Assembly: GCA_046732255.1 (NCBI GenBank)
Contig: JBKPMR010000025.1
Location: 28,250-92,249 of the forward strand
Direction: 5' to 3'
Length of the DNA stretch: 64,000 nucleotides
Origin: DATBLE01 sp046732255
GTDB taxonomy: Bacteria > Actinomycetota > Thermoleophilia > Gaiellales > Gaiellaceae
Shown here: positions 8,954 to 16,916 of the stretch, piece after piece
Numbering within the stretch: the first letter of the stretch is position 1
Layout: each line of letters starts with the position of its first letter
Position numbers and translations under genes: made by a program
Notes under the pieces: model-generated
Seen by the model: only the letters and a program-made list of their open reading frames with translations
Databases searched by the model: none
Told to the model about the DNA's origin: nothing

Positions 8954-10222
8954 TCATCGGACCGAGAACCGGGTCGAGGCGGTCGCATAGCTGGGCGCGC
9001 TCGCGGTCGCCGAGTACGAGCCGGGCCGGAGGGTCAGAGTCGCCTGGCCGTTGGCCGCGGTGCGCAGGTGCTTGCTGCCAACGGTGACCGCGACGCCCGC
9101 GACCGGGTCGCCTGCGTCCCGCACGAAGACCGTCACCTTCGACTTCGCCACGCGAGCGCTCAGGGAGAGCTGGGCGAGCAGGTGGGCGTGGAAGAAGCCG
9201 CCGCTGTCCGCGAACACGTCTGCCGGGCCGGCGGAGCCCTCGCACTGCAGGAAGGTGAGGCCGGGGCCCGGCGGGAGCCCGAGCTTCTGCACTGGCTCGA
9301 AGGCGCTGACGGCACGGTTGGAGCGGGTGACGAGCAGACTGCTGGTGGTGCCGCCCCAGGCGACCCAGAGCCGACCTGCAGGACCGGCGCAGACCGTCGC
9401 GCTCCAGTACTGGCCGCGGGCGAGCGTCTTCGAGCCGCCACCGTAGCGGTACAGGCGCACGGACCTGCCGTCCGCGTACGCGACGTAGACGCCCGCGGCG
9501 CCGATGCGGCCGCTCATACCGTCGCTCCAGTCCTTCGTCAAGGGTGGGAGCACGACGTGGGCGCCCCGGCTGGGCAGGATCTGCTGGACGTAGACGCCTC
9601 CCTGGCCCGCATTCGTGGTGCCGGCGAGCACGACTCCGCCGCTGGCGGCATCGGTCGCAAGGTACGACTCATCCATACCGCCCTCGTACCCCGACGGTGG
9701 CACCGAGCTGGGCGGGACGCCTTCTGCGGCGGTCCCGCGCCAGGCGGTGACCGGGGTGCCGTCCTTCGACAGGGTCGCGCCGATCACGGAGGCGGACTCC
9801 GCGACGGCGCCACCCCAGACGATGCCGTTCTGCCTTCTCCAACTTCCTCCTGCCGCAGGCGAGGTAAAGGTGTTGATGCCGTTTGCTCCGGCCGCAAACA
9901 GTCGCAGCGTCTTGTCGGGCATGACGAGGAGGCCGAGGCCGCCGTTCTCCGACCATCCGGTCGCAACCGTCGAGGTGCCGACGGTCTTCCCGGCAGGCGA
10001 GATGCGGGTTTCGAAGATCGACGTGCCCGTGCTCCCGCGATTCCAGATCACGTGCAGCGTTCCGTCCGCCGTGCGGGCGAGCCCCAGCTGCGACCCGGGC
10101 TGGTTGGGGCCGCTGATCCGCGACCACGAGGAGCCGGCGGGCGCGGCCCGGCCGACCCCGGCTACGAGGGCGAGCGTCGCGACGCCGATGACGGCGATGC
10201 GGCTGCGGTGCGGTGAGCGCAT
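8954..10222 (-). CDS. Secreted beta-propeller-like protein with C-terminal carboxypeptidase-regulatory-like domain
   Basis: 422 residues. A signal peptide (residues 1-27, ending near GRAAPAG) is followed by about 310 residues of repeated strand patterns: LARTADGTLHVIWNRG, LGLLVMPDKTLRLFAAG, GPAGRLWVAWGG. These resemble the bladed repeats of sialidase/BNR-type propellers, but no clear Asp-box catalytic set was seen. The last 85 residues (VTVFVRDAGDPVAGVAVTVG ... GQATLTLRPGSYSATAS) look like a CarbopepD_reg/Big-type Ig-like domain that presents or anchors secreted proteins. It heads the run of secreted genes going down to 6.9 kb. Binding of glycan or protein outside the cell is an inference. 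Confidence 0.6.
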   Translation of the reverse strand: MRSPHRSRIAVIGVATLALVAGVGRAAPAGSSWSRISGPNQPGSQLGLARTADGTLHVIWNRGSTGTSIFETRISPAGKTVGTSTVATGWSENGGLGLLVMPDKTLRLFAAGANGINTFTSPAAGGSWRRQNGIVWGGAVAESASVIGATLSKDGTPVTAWRGTAAEGVPPSSVPPSGYEGGMDESYLATDAASGGVVLAGTTNAGQGGVYVQQILPSRGAHVVLPPLTKDWSDGMSGRIGAAGVYVAYADGRSVRLYRYGGGSKTLARGQYWSATVCAGPAGRLWVAWGGTTSSLLVTRSNRAVSAFEPVQKLGLPPGPGLTFLQCEGSAGPADVFADSGGFFHAHLLAQLSLSARVAKSKVTVFVRDAGDPVAGVAVTVGSKHLRTAANGQATLTLRPGSYSATASAPSYATASTRFSVR

Positions 10223-10234
10223 GGGGTCTCCTCT

Positions 10235-10531
10235 TCAGGTGTCGTTTCGAATGGGCCAGGGCGAGCCGGTTGCCTCGAGGATCCGCTCGAACGGGACCCC
10301 GGCCTGCTCGGCGGCGCGGCGAACAGCCTCGGCGGTGCCGTCGAACAGACACAGGAGGACCTCGTCCTCGCGCATCAGGATCGAGCCGAGGTAGCGCACC
10401 CGCTCGCCGCCGCGTGCCAGCTCGTCGGCCCGGGCGCCCGCCCGCGCGTCGAGTGCGCGCACGGCTGCGTCGTCCACGCCGGGCCAGAAGCACTCGGCGA
10501 CGTACTCGGTCGTCGGCAATTCCTCGACCAT
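10235..10531 (-). CDS. DUF4242-like small protein
   Basis: 98 residues. The pattern YVAECFWPGVDDAAVRAL, then GSILMREDEVLLCLFDGTAE and AGVPFERILEA, is like the small ferredoxin-fold proteins annotated DUF4242 (nickel-responsive-regulator-like), in which one protein strand carries (E/D)DEV and a Cys. No metal-binding function can be confirmed from sequence. It lies 12 bp upstream of the secreted propeller gene on the same strand and may be cotranscribed. The ATG start at 10531 is convincing. The family call is tentative. Confidence 0.5.
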   Translation of the reverse strand: MVEELPTTEYVAECFWPGVDDAAVRALDARAGARADELARGGERVRYLGSILMREDEVLLCLFDGTAEAVRRAAEQAGVPFERILEATGSPWPIRNDT

Positions 10532-10619
10532 GCCGTCGAGGCTAGGAGCAGCGCCCGCCGGGCGAAAGTGGTGAAAACCCTACGGAATCGGCGCGGGCTA
10601 CCGTCGTTAGATTGCGGTG

Positions 10620-11528
10620 ATGACCCGCTCGTACGCGCCACTCCTATTCGTGCTCGCGGCGATCTGGGGCTCGTCGTACCTCTTCATCAAGGTCGGCGTG
10701 CGCGACTTCGAGCCCACCGTGCTGATGACGCTGAGACTGCTGCTCGGCGGTCTGATCCTGCTCGGGTTCCTGGCGGCCAAGGACGGCGGCGGCGTGACGC
10801 TTTCCTCGATCGCCGGGGCCTGGCGGCCCGGGCTCGTCGTCGGGACGATCAACGGCGCGCTTCCGTTCACGCTGATCGCCTGGGGTGAGACTCACGTCGA
10901 CTCGGGCGTCGCCGCGATCGCGAACGCGTCGGTTCCGATCTTCGTCGCGCTGCTCGCGATCAGGTTCAACCCGGGCGAGCGGGCAGCCGGCCTGAAGCTC
11001 GTCGGGATCCTGGTCGGCCTCGTCGGGGTCGGCGTGCTCGCCGGCGTCCATCCGGAAGGCGGGGGTTGGGCAGTGCTGGGGACGCTGGCGGTCGTGCTCG
11101 CGTCCCTCTCCTACGCCGCCGGAGGGCTCTACGGACAGCGGGCGCTCGGGCAGACCACGGGGCCGGTCCTCGCGACGGCGTCGATGCTGTACGGGGGCCT
11201 CGTCCTGTTGCCGTTCGCGCTGTTCCAGCTCCCCGGCGACGTTCCCGGCTGGAAGCCGGTCGCGTCACTGCTCGGACTGGCCGTGCTCGGAACCGCCGTC
11301 GCGCAACTGATCCTCTTCCGGATGCTCCGGCTCTTCGGCGCCGCGCGGCTCTCGCTCGTCACCTACCTGATCCCCGCGTTCGCGCTCCTGTACGGGTCGC
11401 TGATCCTCGACGAGCCCCTCCGGCCGTCGATGCTGGCCGGCCTCGGTCTGATCCTCGGCGGGGTCGCGCTGGGCTCCGGGGCGTGGCGGCCGCTGCGGCG
11501 ACCGGTGGTGGACTCGGCCCCGTCATGA
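10620..11528 (+). CDS. EamA/DMT-superfamily transporter (drug/metabolite exporter)
   Basis: 302 residues, about ten transmembrane helices in two homologous five-helix halves: the first starts LLFVLAAIWGSSYLFIKVGV and the second GTLAVVLASLSYAAGGLYGQ, as usual in EamA transporters (RhaT/YdcZ type). Such proteins export amino acids, nucleosides or other small metabolites; the substrate is not predictable. The start is ATG 10620, with a GTG immediately before it as an alternative. The stop TGA overlaps the ATG of the following GNAT-SnoaL gene (ATGA), so the two form an operon. Confidence 0.85.
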   Translation: MTRSYAPLLFVLAAIWGSSYLFIKVGVRDFEPTVLMTLRLLLGGLILLGFLAAKDGGGVTLSSIAGAWRPGLVVGTINGALPFTLIAWGETHVDSGVAAIANASVPIFVALLAIRFNPGERAAGLKLVGILVGLVGVGVLAGVHPEGGGWAVLGTLAVVLASLSYAAGGLYGQRALGQTTGPVLATASMLYGGLVLLPFALFQLPGDVPGWKPVASLLGLAVLGTAVAQLILFRMLRLFGAARLSLVTYLIPAFALLYGSLILDEPLRPSMLAGLGLILGGVALGSGAWRPLRRPVVDSAPS

Positions 11529-12364
11529 TCCGCCGCGCGGAGCCGGCCGACGTGGACTTCATCGCCGGCCTCCTGGCACACGACGAGGTCGAGCCCTTTC
11601 TGTCCGCCCGCCGTCCGCGCGGGCGGGAGGAGCTGACCGAGCTGGTGGAACGCTCCCGGGAGGAACCGCAGTTGGCCGGCGTGTTCGTGATCGAGGTCGA
11701 CGGCCAGCGGGCTGGGCTGATGGAGTTCGAGACCGCGAACGAGCGAAGCCGGATCGCCTACCTCGGCGGCCTCGCCGTCCACCCGGACTTCCGCGGCCGC
11801 GGGCTGGCCGAGGAGGCGGCGCGCGAGCTCCAGCGGCACCTCTTGCTCGACCTCGGCTTCCACCGGCTCCAGCTCGAGATCTACGGCTTCAACGACCGCG
11901 CGATCCGGCACGCCGAACGGCTCGGCTTCGCCCGCGAGGGCGTGAAGCGCAAGGCGTACCGGCGGCGCGGCGGGTGGCAGGACGGCGTCATGTTCGGAAT
12001 GGTCCGGGAAGATCTCGGGATGCCGCCCGCGATCGACTTCCTCCACGAGTACGTTGCCCGCCACAACCAGGGCCTGCGCACCGGCGACTGGGAGCCACTC
12101 GGCGAGTGCTTCGGCGAGCACGCCCGCTTCGAGTTCGAGGGCGTCCCGGTTGGACCGTTCGCCGGCCGTGACGCGATCGTCGCCGCCTACCGCGAACGTC
12201 CCCCGGACGACGAGGTGCGGATCGTCTCCGCCGAGGAGCGGCCCGACGGCGTCGAGGCTCGCTATGCCTGGTCGGTGGAGCCGAAGCGGCAGGCAGGCCG
12301 GATGCTCCTCACCCTGCGCGGCGCCGAGATCGAGCGCCTGCTGGTCACGTTCGAGGAGGCTTGA
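11525..12364 (+). CDS. GNAT N-acetyltransferase fused to a SnoaL-like domain
   Basis: 279 residues. The N-terminal half (about 1-160) is a GNAT domain with the acetyl-CoA loop VHPDFRGRGLAEEAA and the C-terminal strand GFNDRAIRHAERLGFAREG seen in RimJ/RimL-type enzymes. The C-terminal half (about 165-279) begins IDFLHEYVARHNQGLRTGDW and contains FAGRDAIVAAYR, the signature of SnoaL-like/NTF2-fold domains. The fusion suggests acetylation of a bound small molecule, but no substrate can be named. It overlaps the upstream transporter by 4 bp and is followed directly by the MerR promoter; its last bases contribute the TTGAC box. Confidence 0.8.
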   Translation: MIRRAEPADVDFIAGLLAHDEVEPFLSARRPRGREELTELVERSREEPQLAGVFVIEVDGQRAGLMEFETANERSRIAYLGGLAVHPDFRGRGLAEEAARELQRHLLLDLGFHRLQLEIYGFNDRAIRHAERLGFAREGVKRKAYRRRGGWQDGVMFGMVREDLGMPPAIDFLHEYVARHNQGLRTGDWEPLGECFGEHARFEFEGVPVGPFAGRDAIVAAYRERPPDDEVRIVSAEERPDGVEARYAWSVEPKRQAGRMLLTLRGAEIERLLVTFEEA

Positions 12365-12391
12365 CTCTCCCGTAGGGGGAGGCCGCACGCT
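12361..12391 (+). promoter_or_regulatory. MerR-type promoter/operator with long spacer
   Basis: A TTGACT -35 box at 12361 is followed by the inverted repeat CTCCC-GTAGG-GGGAG in the spacer. A -10-like CACGCT sits 19 bp downstream of the -35, at 12386-12391. A 19-bp spacer with a dyad between the boxes is the hallmark of promoters twisted open by MerR-family activators. The MerR gene starts at 12402, so the transcript would be almost leaderless. Autoregulation is inferred. Confidence 0.7.
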
Positions 12392-12401
12392 GCGAGGCGT
12401 C

Positions 12402-13232
12402 ATGAAGGTCGAGACCGGAGAGCTGCTGTCGATCGGCCGGTTCGCCAGGCTGACGGGCCTGACCGTCAAGGCGCTCCGACACTACGACGCCGAGGGCCTC
12501 CTCAGCCCGGCGCACGTGGACGAGTGGACCGGCTATCGGTACTACGCGGCCGGCCAGGCGCGCGACGCGATCACGATCAGGCGGCTGCGCGAGCTGGAGC
12601 TGCCGCTCGACGAGGTCGCCGCCGTGCTCCACGCCCACCCGGAGATTCTCCGGGAGCGGCTCCACCGGGCCCGGCTCCAGGGGCGGGCGGTCGAGGTGCG
12701 GCAGCTCGTCCGGGCGCTCGACCGCCTGATCGAAGGAAAGGAGCCTCTGGTGCAGGAGACGACGGTCGAGCCCCGGCTCGAGGAAGTGCCCGAGCTGCGG
12801 TTCGCAGTGATCGGCGGCCGGGTCACGGTCGACGACATGAACACGTTCGTGCCCGCGACAGTCGAACGGCTGCTCGCCTGGTTCGGCGAGCGCGGGATCG
12901 CGTGCTCGGATCCGTTGGCGACGTTCCTCCACGAGCCCGTTCTGGGGATCGAGAACGACACTCTGGACGTCGAGGTCGGCTTCGTGGTTCCGGAGGGAAC
13001 GGTCGGCGACGAGCTGGTCTCGGTGCGGACGTACCCGGCCGCCCGGGCCGCGGTCCACGAGCATCGCGGGCCGTACGACGGCCTCCCGACGGTCTACGAG
13101 CCCCTACGAAACTGGATCCTCGAGCACGGCCTCGAGCCGGGCGAGCAGACGCGCGAGCTGTACCTCGCCCACCCCGACAACACGACGGACGAGCGGGACT
13201 ACGTCACCCGAGTCTGCTGGCCGGTGAGGTAG
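12402..13232 (+). CDS. MerR-family regulator with GyrI-like ligand-binding domain
   Basis: 276 residues. The N-terminal winged HTH starts at LLSIGRFARLTGLTVKALRH and continues with YDAEGLLSPAHVDEWTGYRY, followed by the dimerising coiled coil (about 85-115). The C-terminal half (about 130-276) is a GyrI-like/BmrR-type effector domain (VPELRFAVIGGRVTVDD ... YLAHPDNTTDERDYVTRVCW) that binds hydrophobic or cationic drugs in known relatives. A MerR-type operator precedes the gene, so it probably activates itself. The adjacent transporter and acetyltransferase could be part of a drug response, but this is inference. Start: ATG at 12402. Confidence 0.9.
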   Translation: MKVETGELLSIGRFARLTGLTVKALRHYDAEGLLSPAHVDEWTGYRYYAAGQARDAITIRRLRELELPLDEVAAVLHAHPEILRERLHRARLQGRAVEVRQLVRALDRLIEGKEPLVQETTVEPRLEEVPELRFAVIGGRVTVDDMNTFVPATVERLLAWFGERGIACSDPLATFLHEPVLGIENDTLDVEVGFVVPEGTVGDELVSVRTYPAARAAVHEHRGPYDGLPTVYEPLRNWILEHGLEPGEQTRELYLAHPDNTTDERDYVTRVCWPVR

Positions 13233-13252
13233 CGGAAGAAACGCCGATGCCG

Positions 13253-13278
13253 AAGCGCCAGACCTCGGTCTGGCGCTT
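13253..13278. terminator. Bidirectional hairpin terminator between convergent genes
   Basis: A perfect 12-bp inverted repeat (AAGCGCCAGACC / GGTCTGGCGCTT) with a 2-bp centre lies between the MerR stop (13232) and the enoyl-CoA hydratase stop (13277). The A and T ends give short tracts on both strands. It most likely terminates both convergent transcripts. Confidence 0.8.
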
Positions 13279-14062
13279 ACCGGCCCGACCAGGTCGGGTC
13301 GCGCTTCTCCAGGAACGCGGACATGCCTTCCTGTGCGTCGTCCACTTGTGCGTTCGCGGCCATCACGCCGCGGGTCAGCTCGTAGGCGCCGTGCTCGTCG
13401 AGCTCGATCTGCTCGTAGAACGCCTGCTTGCCGATGCGCAGAGTGAGCGGGCTCGACCGGGCGACCTTCGCCGCCAGCTCGAGAACGGCGCCTTCGAGCT
13501 CCTCCGCTGGAACGACGGCGTTGATCAGGCCCCAGTCACACGCCGTCGTCGCGTCGATCGCCTCCCCGGTGAGCAGCAGCTCGAGCGCGCGCTTCCGCCC
13601 GACGGCGCGGGAGAGCGGCACCATCGGCGTGGAGCAGAACAGGCCGATCCTGACGCCGGGCGTGGCGAACCGCGTTCCCGTTGCTGCAAGCGCGAGGTCG
13701 CAGGCGGCGACGAGCTGGCAGCCCGCCGCGGTCGCGATCCCCTGCACCTTGGCGATCACCGGCTGCGGCAGGCGATGGATCGTCTCCATCATCACCGTGC
13801 AGACGTCGAAGAGCTGCTCGTAGAAGGCGGCGTCCCGGCCGACCATCTCGCTCAGGTCGTGCCCGGCCGAGAACACCGGGCCGGCGCCTTCGATCACGAT
13901 CGCCCGCACCTCCGGGTGTTCGCCGACCTCCTCGAGCGCCGCGATCAGCTCCTCCATCAGCGCGAGCGAGAGCGCGTTCCGCTTCTCCGGCCGGTTCAGC
14001 GTGATCCGCGCCGAGGGCGGGTCGATGCGGACCAGCAGATGCTCGCGGGTCGCCGTTGCCAT
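13277..14062 (-). CDS. Enoyl-CoA hydratase/isomerase family protein
   Basis: 261 residues, crotonase fold. LNRPEKRNALSLALMEEL, GAGPVFSAGHDLSEMVG (first oxyanion-hole segment) and QGIATAAGCQLVAACDLALA (second) are diagnostic. The usual Glu pair of true hydratases is not obvious, since the segment after GIG/GVRIGLFCSTPMV differs, so dehydrogenation partner or isomerase activity is possible. It lies 19 bp downstream of an acyl-CoA ligase on the same strand, so both probably act in fatty or aromatic acid catabolism. The start at ATG 14062 (MATATREHLLV) clears the upstream ligase. Confidence 0.88.
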   Translation of the reverse strand: MATATREHLLVRIDPPSARITLNRPEKRNALSLALMEELIAALEEVGEHPEVRAIVIEGAGPVFSAGHDLSEMVGRDAAFYEQLFDVCTVMMETIHRLPQPVIAKVQGIATAAGCQLVAACDLALAATGTRFATPGVRIGLFCSTPMVPLSRAVGRKRALELLLTGEAIDATTACDWGLINAVVPAEELEGAVLELAAKVARSSPLTLRIGKQAFYEQIELDEHGAYELTRGVMAANAQVDDAQEGMSAFLEKRDPTWSGR

Positions 14063-14081
14063 TGCCCCGAACGGTACTCCT

Positions 14082-15665
14082 CTACGCCGCGCCGATGCGA
14101 GTTTCGTGGCCGGCCCACTCCTTCTCCCGCAGGACGTACTTCTGGACCTTGCCGGTGGACGTCTTCGGGAGCGGCCCGAACTCGACCGCGTCCGGGCACT
14201 TGAAGTGCGCGAGCCGGTCGCGGGCGAACGCGATGATCTCCTCCGCGCCCACGCTCGCATCGTCCCTGAGGGTCACGAACGCCTTCGGGCGTTCCCCCCA
14301 GTGCGGATGAGGGATCGCGACGACGGCGCACGCGAGCACGGCCGGGTGGGCGACGATCGTCTGCTCGACCTCGATCGACGAGATGTTCTCGCCGCCGGAG
14401 ATGATGATGTCCTTGCCGCGGTCGCGGAGCTCGACGTTGCCGTCCGGGTGCCAGACGGCCAGGTCGCCGGAGTGGAACCAGCCGCCGCGAAAGGCCTGCT
14501 CGGTTGCCGCCGGGTCCTCGAAGTAGCCGGACATCACGTTGTTGCCGCGCATCACGACCTCGCCCATCGTCTCACCGTCGCGCGGAACGTCGTTCATGTC
14601 CTCGTCCACGACCCGCACCAGGTCGGCCGAGGGGTACGCTTGGCCCTGACGGGCGAGAAGCACCGCCCGCTCGGCCGCGGGCAGCTCGCGCCAGTCCTCC
14701 TGCTCGGCACACACCGTGATCGGGCCGTAGGTCTCCGTCAGGCCGTAGACGTGGACGACCCGGAAGTTCAGCTCGTCCATACGCGCGAAGAGCGTGGGCG
14801 ACGGCGGCGCCGCGGCGACGACCACTGTCACCTGACGCTCGACGCGGTGTGCTTTCGCGTGGTTGATCACCATCAGTTGCACCGTCGGTGCGCCGTTGAA
14901 GTTGGTCACGCCCTCGGCGTCGATCAGATCCCAGATCACCTCCGGGTCGACCGTTCGGAGGGTCACGTGCCGTCCGCCGACCGCGGTCACGGCCCAGGTG
15001 AAGCACCAGCCGTTGCAGTGGAACATCGGCTGGAGCCAGAGGAAGACCGACTCCGGAGAGAGGCCGGCGACGATCGCCTCGTTGAGGGCGTTGAGGTAGG
15101 CGCCGCGGTACGTGAACTGGACGCCTTTCGGCCGACCGGTGGTGCCGGAGGTGTAGTTGACCGAGATCGTCTCCTCCTCGTCTTCGAGCGCGCTCTCGAG
15201 CCGGTCGGTCCCCCCGCCGGCGAGGAACTGCTCGTACGGATCATCGACACTGCCGGTGTCGTCCACGCGGATCACGTGAACGCCGTCGAGGTCGACCCCC
15301 TCGACGAGCCCGGCGAGCTCGGCGTCGAGCAGCAGGAAGCCGGAGCCCGAGTGCTCGAGGATGTAGGCGACCTCGTCCCTCGAGAGGCGGGTGTTGACGG
15401 TGACGAGGATGCCCCCCGCGGCCGGCACCCCGAAGTGCGACTCCAGCATGGCCGGAGAGTTCGGGAGCAGCGTTGCGACCCGGTCGCCCTTCTCCAGACC
15501 GGCGCCGCGAAGTGCGTTGGCGAGCCGCCACGCCCGCTCCGCGAACGCGGCGTACGAGTAGCGACGCTCGCCGTGCACGACCGCGATCTTGTTCGGGTAG
15601 ACGAACGCGGCGCGTGCGAGCAGGTCGACCGGATTCAGCTCGGTGCGGAAGACCTTTGCCCCCAC
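14082..15665 (-). CDS. AMP-dependent acyl-CoA synthetase (fatty-acid CoA ligase)
   Basis: 527 residues, ANL superfamily. The AMP-binding motif A3 reads YTSGTTGRPKGVQFT. Motif A5-like HVYGLTETYGPITVC, the hinge/A7 WFHSGDLAVWHPDGNVEL followed by DRGKDIIISGGENISS, and the C-terminal lysine strand PKTSTGKVQKYVLRE are all present. The protein should activate a carboxylic acid to its acyl-CoA via an adenylate; overall similarity is to medium/long-chain ligases. It starts with GTG at 15665 and forms a likely operon with the enoyl-CoA hydratase. Confidence 0.92.
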   Translation of the reverse strand: MGAKVFRTELNPVDLLARAAFVYPNKIAVVHGERRYSYAAFAERAWRLANALRGAGLEKGDRVATLLPNSPAMLESHFGVPAAGGILVTVNTRLSRDEVAYILEHSGSGFLLLDAELAGLVEGVDLDGVHVIRVDDTGSVDDPYEQFLAGGGTDRLESALEDEEETISVNYTSGTTGRPKGVQFTYRGAYLNALNEAIVAGLSPESVFLWLQPMFHCNGWCFTWAVTAVGGRHVTLRTVDPEVIWDLIDAEGVTNFNGAPTVQLMVINHAKAHRVERQVTVVVAAAPPSPTLFARMDELNFRVVHVYGLTETYGPITVCAEQEDWRELPAAERAVLLARQGQAYPSADLVRVVDEDMNDVPRDGETMGEVVMRGNNVMSGYFEDPAATEQAFRGGWFHSGDLAVWHPDGNVELRDRGKDIIISGGENISSIEVEQTIVAHPAVLACAVVAIPHPHWGERPKAFVTLRDDASVGAEEIIAFARDRLAHFKCPDAVEFGPLPKTSTGKVQKYVLREKEWAGHETRIGAA

Positions 15666-15748
15666 AACGGCAGTATCCGCCTTCGGGCTCGCTCTGAACA
15701 GCGTGCTTTTCTCGCTCGCCGTGGGTGCGGCCCGCCTAGGATTGCGGG

Positions 15749-16138
15749 GTGACCAGATACCTGCACACGATGGTTCGGATCACCGACCCGGAGAAGAGCC
15801 GCGCGTTCTACGAGGCGCTGGGCATGGAGTTCCGCCGCGACCTGGATATCGTCCGGGACGGCCAGCTGGAGGCGACGAACTACTTCTTCGCGTTTCCCGG
15901 CCAGGAGGAGGAGCTCGAGCTCACCTTCAACCACGACGGCCGCACCTACGACCTCGGCACCGGCTACGGGCACATCGCAGTCGGCGTCGACGACCTCGAC
16001 GGGACGCTCGCTCGGCTCGCGGAGCAGGGGATCGAGCCGGAGCGCGCGCCGTACACGGTCCGGGAGGGCGGCAACCGGCTCTGCTTCGTCCGGGACCCGG
16101 ATCAGTATCGGGTGGAACTGATCGAGTTGTCCCGCTGA
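15749..16138 (+). CDS. Lactoylglutathione lyase-like VOC protein
   Basis: 129 residues from GTG 15749. It begins YLHTMVRITDPEKSRAFYEA, contains FPGQEEELELTFN (Glu ligand), GYGHIAVGVDDL (His ligand) and ends RDPDQYRVELIELSR, the classic glyoxalase I layout with four possible metal ligands. Methylglyoxal detoxification is the obvious candidate role, though many such proteins use other substrates. Its 3' end is notable: diverged copies of the DPDQYRVELIE coding segment recur behind each of the two downstream toxin-antitoxin cassettes. Confidence 0.85.
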   Translation: MTRYLHTMVRITDPEKSRAFYEALGMEFRRDLDIVRDGQLEATNYFFAFPGQEEELELTFNHDGRTYDLGTGYGHIAVGVDDLDGTLARLAEQGIEPERAPYTVREGGNRLCFVRDPDQYRVELIELSR

Positions 16139-16143
16139 GCTGA

Positions 16144-16159
16144 ATCAGATTTATCTGAT
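16144..16159. promoter_or_regulatory. Operator-like inverted repeat upstream of the first TA cassette
   Basis: ATCAGAT-TT-ATCTGAT is a perfect 7-bp dyad with a 2-bp centre, 13 bp before the antitoxin ATG (16173). It sits in an AT-rich patch that includes a possible -10 region just after it. Autorepression by the antitoxin or the TA complex is standard for Phd/YefM systems; assignment to this site is inferred from position. Confidence 0.65.
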
Positions 16160-16172
16160 AAACTCAAGCGCG

Positions 16173-16430
16173 ATGACGCGACTCAGCGCAACGGAGGTGG
16201 CGCGGCGCTTCTCGGACGTCCTGAACCGGGTCGCTGCAGGCGAGCAGATCGAAGTGACGCGGGCCGGCGCCCCGGTTGCTGTCATCAGTCCACCGAAGGT
16301 GCGGTTGCTGTCGGCGGAACGGTTCCGTGAGCTGCTCGCATCGGCGCCGCCGATCGACGATGACTTCGCCCAGGATCTGCGTGCGATCCGGAGATCGACA
16401 GCACCGCCGGAGAGTCCCTGGCCGTCCTGA
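16173..16430 (+). CDS. Phd/YefM-type antitoxin of a VapBC-like module
   Basis: 85 residues. The N-terminal DNA-binding/dimerisation domain is typical of Phd/YefM antitoxins: LSATEVARRFSDVLNRVAAG, then EQIEVTRAGAPVAVISP. The C-terminal half (about 45-85) is the flexible toxin-binding region. It starts at ATG 16173 behind a dyad operator and overlaps the PIN-domain toxin gene by 13 bp. The expected role is to neutralise the toxin and repress the operon. Confidence 0.85.
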   Translation: MTRLSATEVARRFSDVLNRVAAGEQIEVTRAGAPVAVISPPKVRLLSAERFRELLASAPPIDDDFAQDLRAIRRSTAPPESPWPS

Positions 16431-16828
16431 TCGACACAGACCTCCTGATCGAGTGGGAGCGAGACGACACGCGCTCCGCACTCGAGGCTCTCGTCGGTTC
16501 GGAGGAGCGGGCGATCAGCGTCGTTACCGCCAGCGAGCTGCTCCACGGGGTGCACCGCGCGTCCGGCGCGCGGCGCAATCGACGGCGCGCTTTCGTGGAG
16601 CATGTGCTGGCCGGTCTCGAACCGGTGCCGATCACCGAAGCTATCGCCCGCGTCCATGCCGAGCTCTGGGCGGAGCTCGAGCGTCGAGGCGATGTTCCCG
16701 GGGCTCACGACCTGTGGATTGCAGCCACCGCTCTCGCCCACGGATACGCCGTCGCGACCCGCAACCGACGCGACTTCGCCCGGGTTCGAGGCTTGCGCGT
16801 GCTCGTCCCACCAAAGTCGACGCCGTAA
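16418..16828 (+). CDS. vapC: PIN-domain ribonuclease toxin (VapC family), CTG start
   Basis: 136 residues. PIN-domain acidic residues are visible in VLIDTDLLIEWER (first Asp), TASELLHGVHRA (Glu) and PGAHDLWIAATALAHG (Asp), followed by VATRNRRDF. VapC toxins cleave tRNA or rRNA. No ATG, GTG or TTG exists in frame before these residues. CTG at 16418 has a Shine-Dalgarno-like GGAGAG ending 3 bp upstream and gives M-A-VLIDTD, matching family N-termini; CTG 16427, overlapping the antitoxin TGA, is the alternative. The stop TAA lies on the edge of a 46-bp remnant of the VOC gene tail. Confidence 0.82.
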   Translation: MAVLIDTDLLIEWERDDTRSALEALVGSEERAISVVTASELLHGVHRASGARRNRRRAFVEHVLAGLEPVPITEAIARVHAELWAELERRGDVPGAHDLWIAATALAHGYAVATRNRRDFARVRGLRVLVPPKSTP

Positions 16829-16872
16829 GGCAGCCGGATCAGTATCGGGTGGAGTTCATCGAGACCGGCTGA
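16827..16872 (+). repeat. Diverged copy of the VOC gene 3' end (copy 2)
   Basis: Twenty bases from 16834 are identical to 16097-16116 near the end of the VOC gene, and the similarity continues with substitutions to a stop. It would encode PDQYRVEFIETG and a stop, versus PDQYRVELIELSR in the intact gene. It directly abuts the stop codon of the first VapC and has no upstream VOC body, so it is a tail without a gene. Confidence 0.75.
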
Positions 16873-16886
16873 GCCGTGTCCAGAGA

Positions 16887-16907
16887 TGTAGCTACAATTG
16901 TGCTACA
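16887..16907. promoter_or_regulatory. Operator-like inverted repeat upstream of the second TA cassette
   Basis: TGTAGC and GCTACA form a 6-bp dyad around the AT-rich centre TACAATTGT, 9 bp before the antitoxin ATG at 16917. TACAAT can serve as a -10 box, so binding would block the promoter. The likely ligand is the antitoxin or TA complex encoded downstream. Confidence 0.65.
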
Positions 16908-16916
16908 TTTCGCCGC

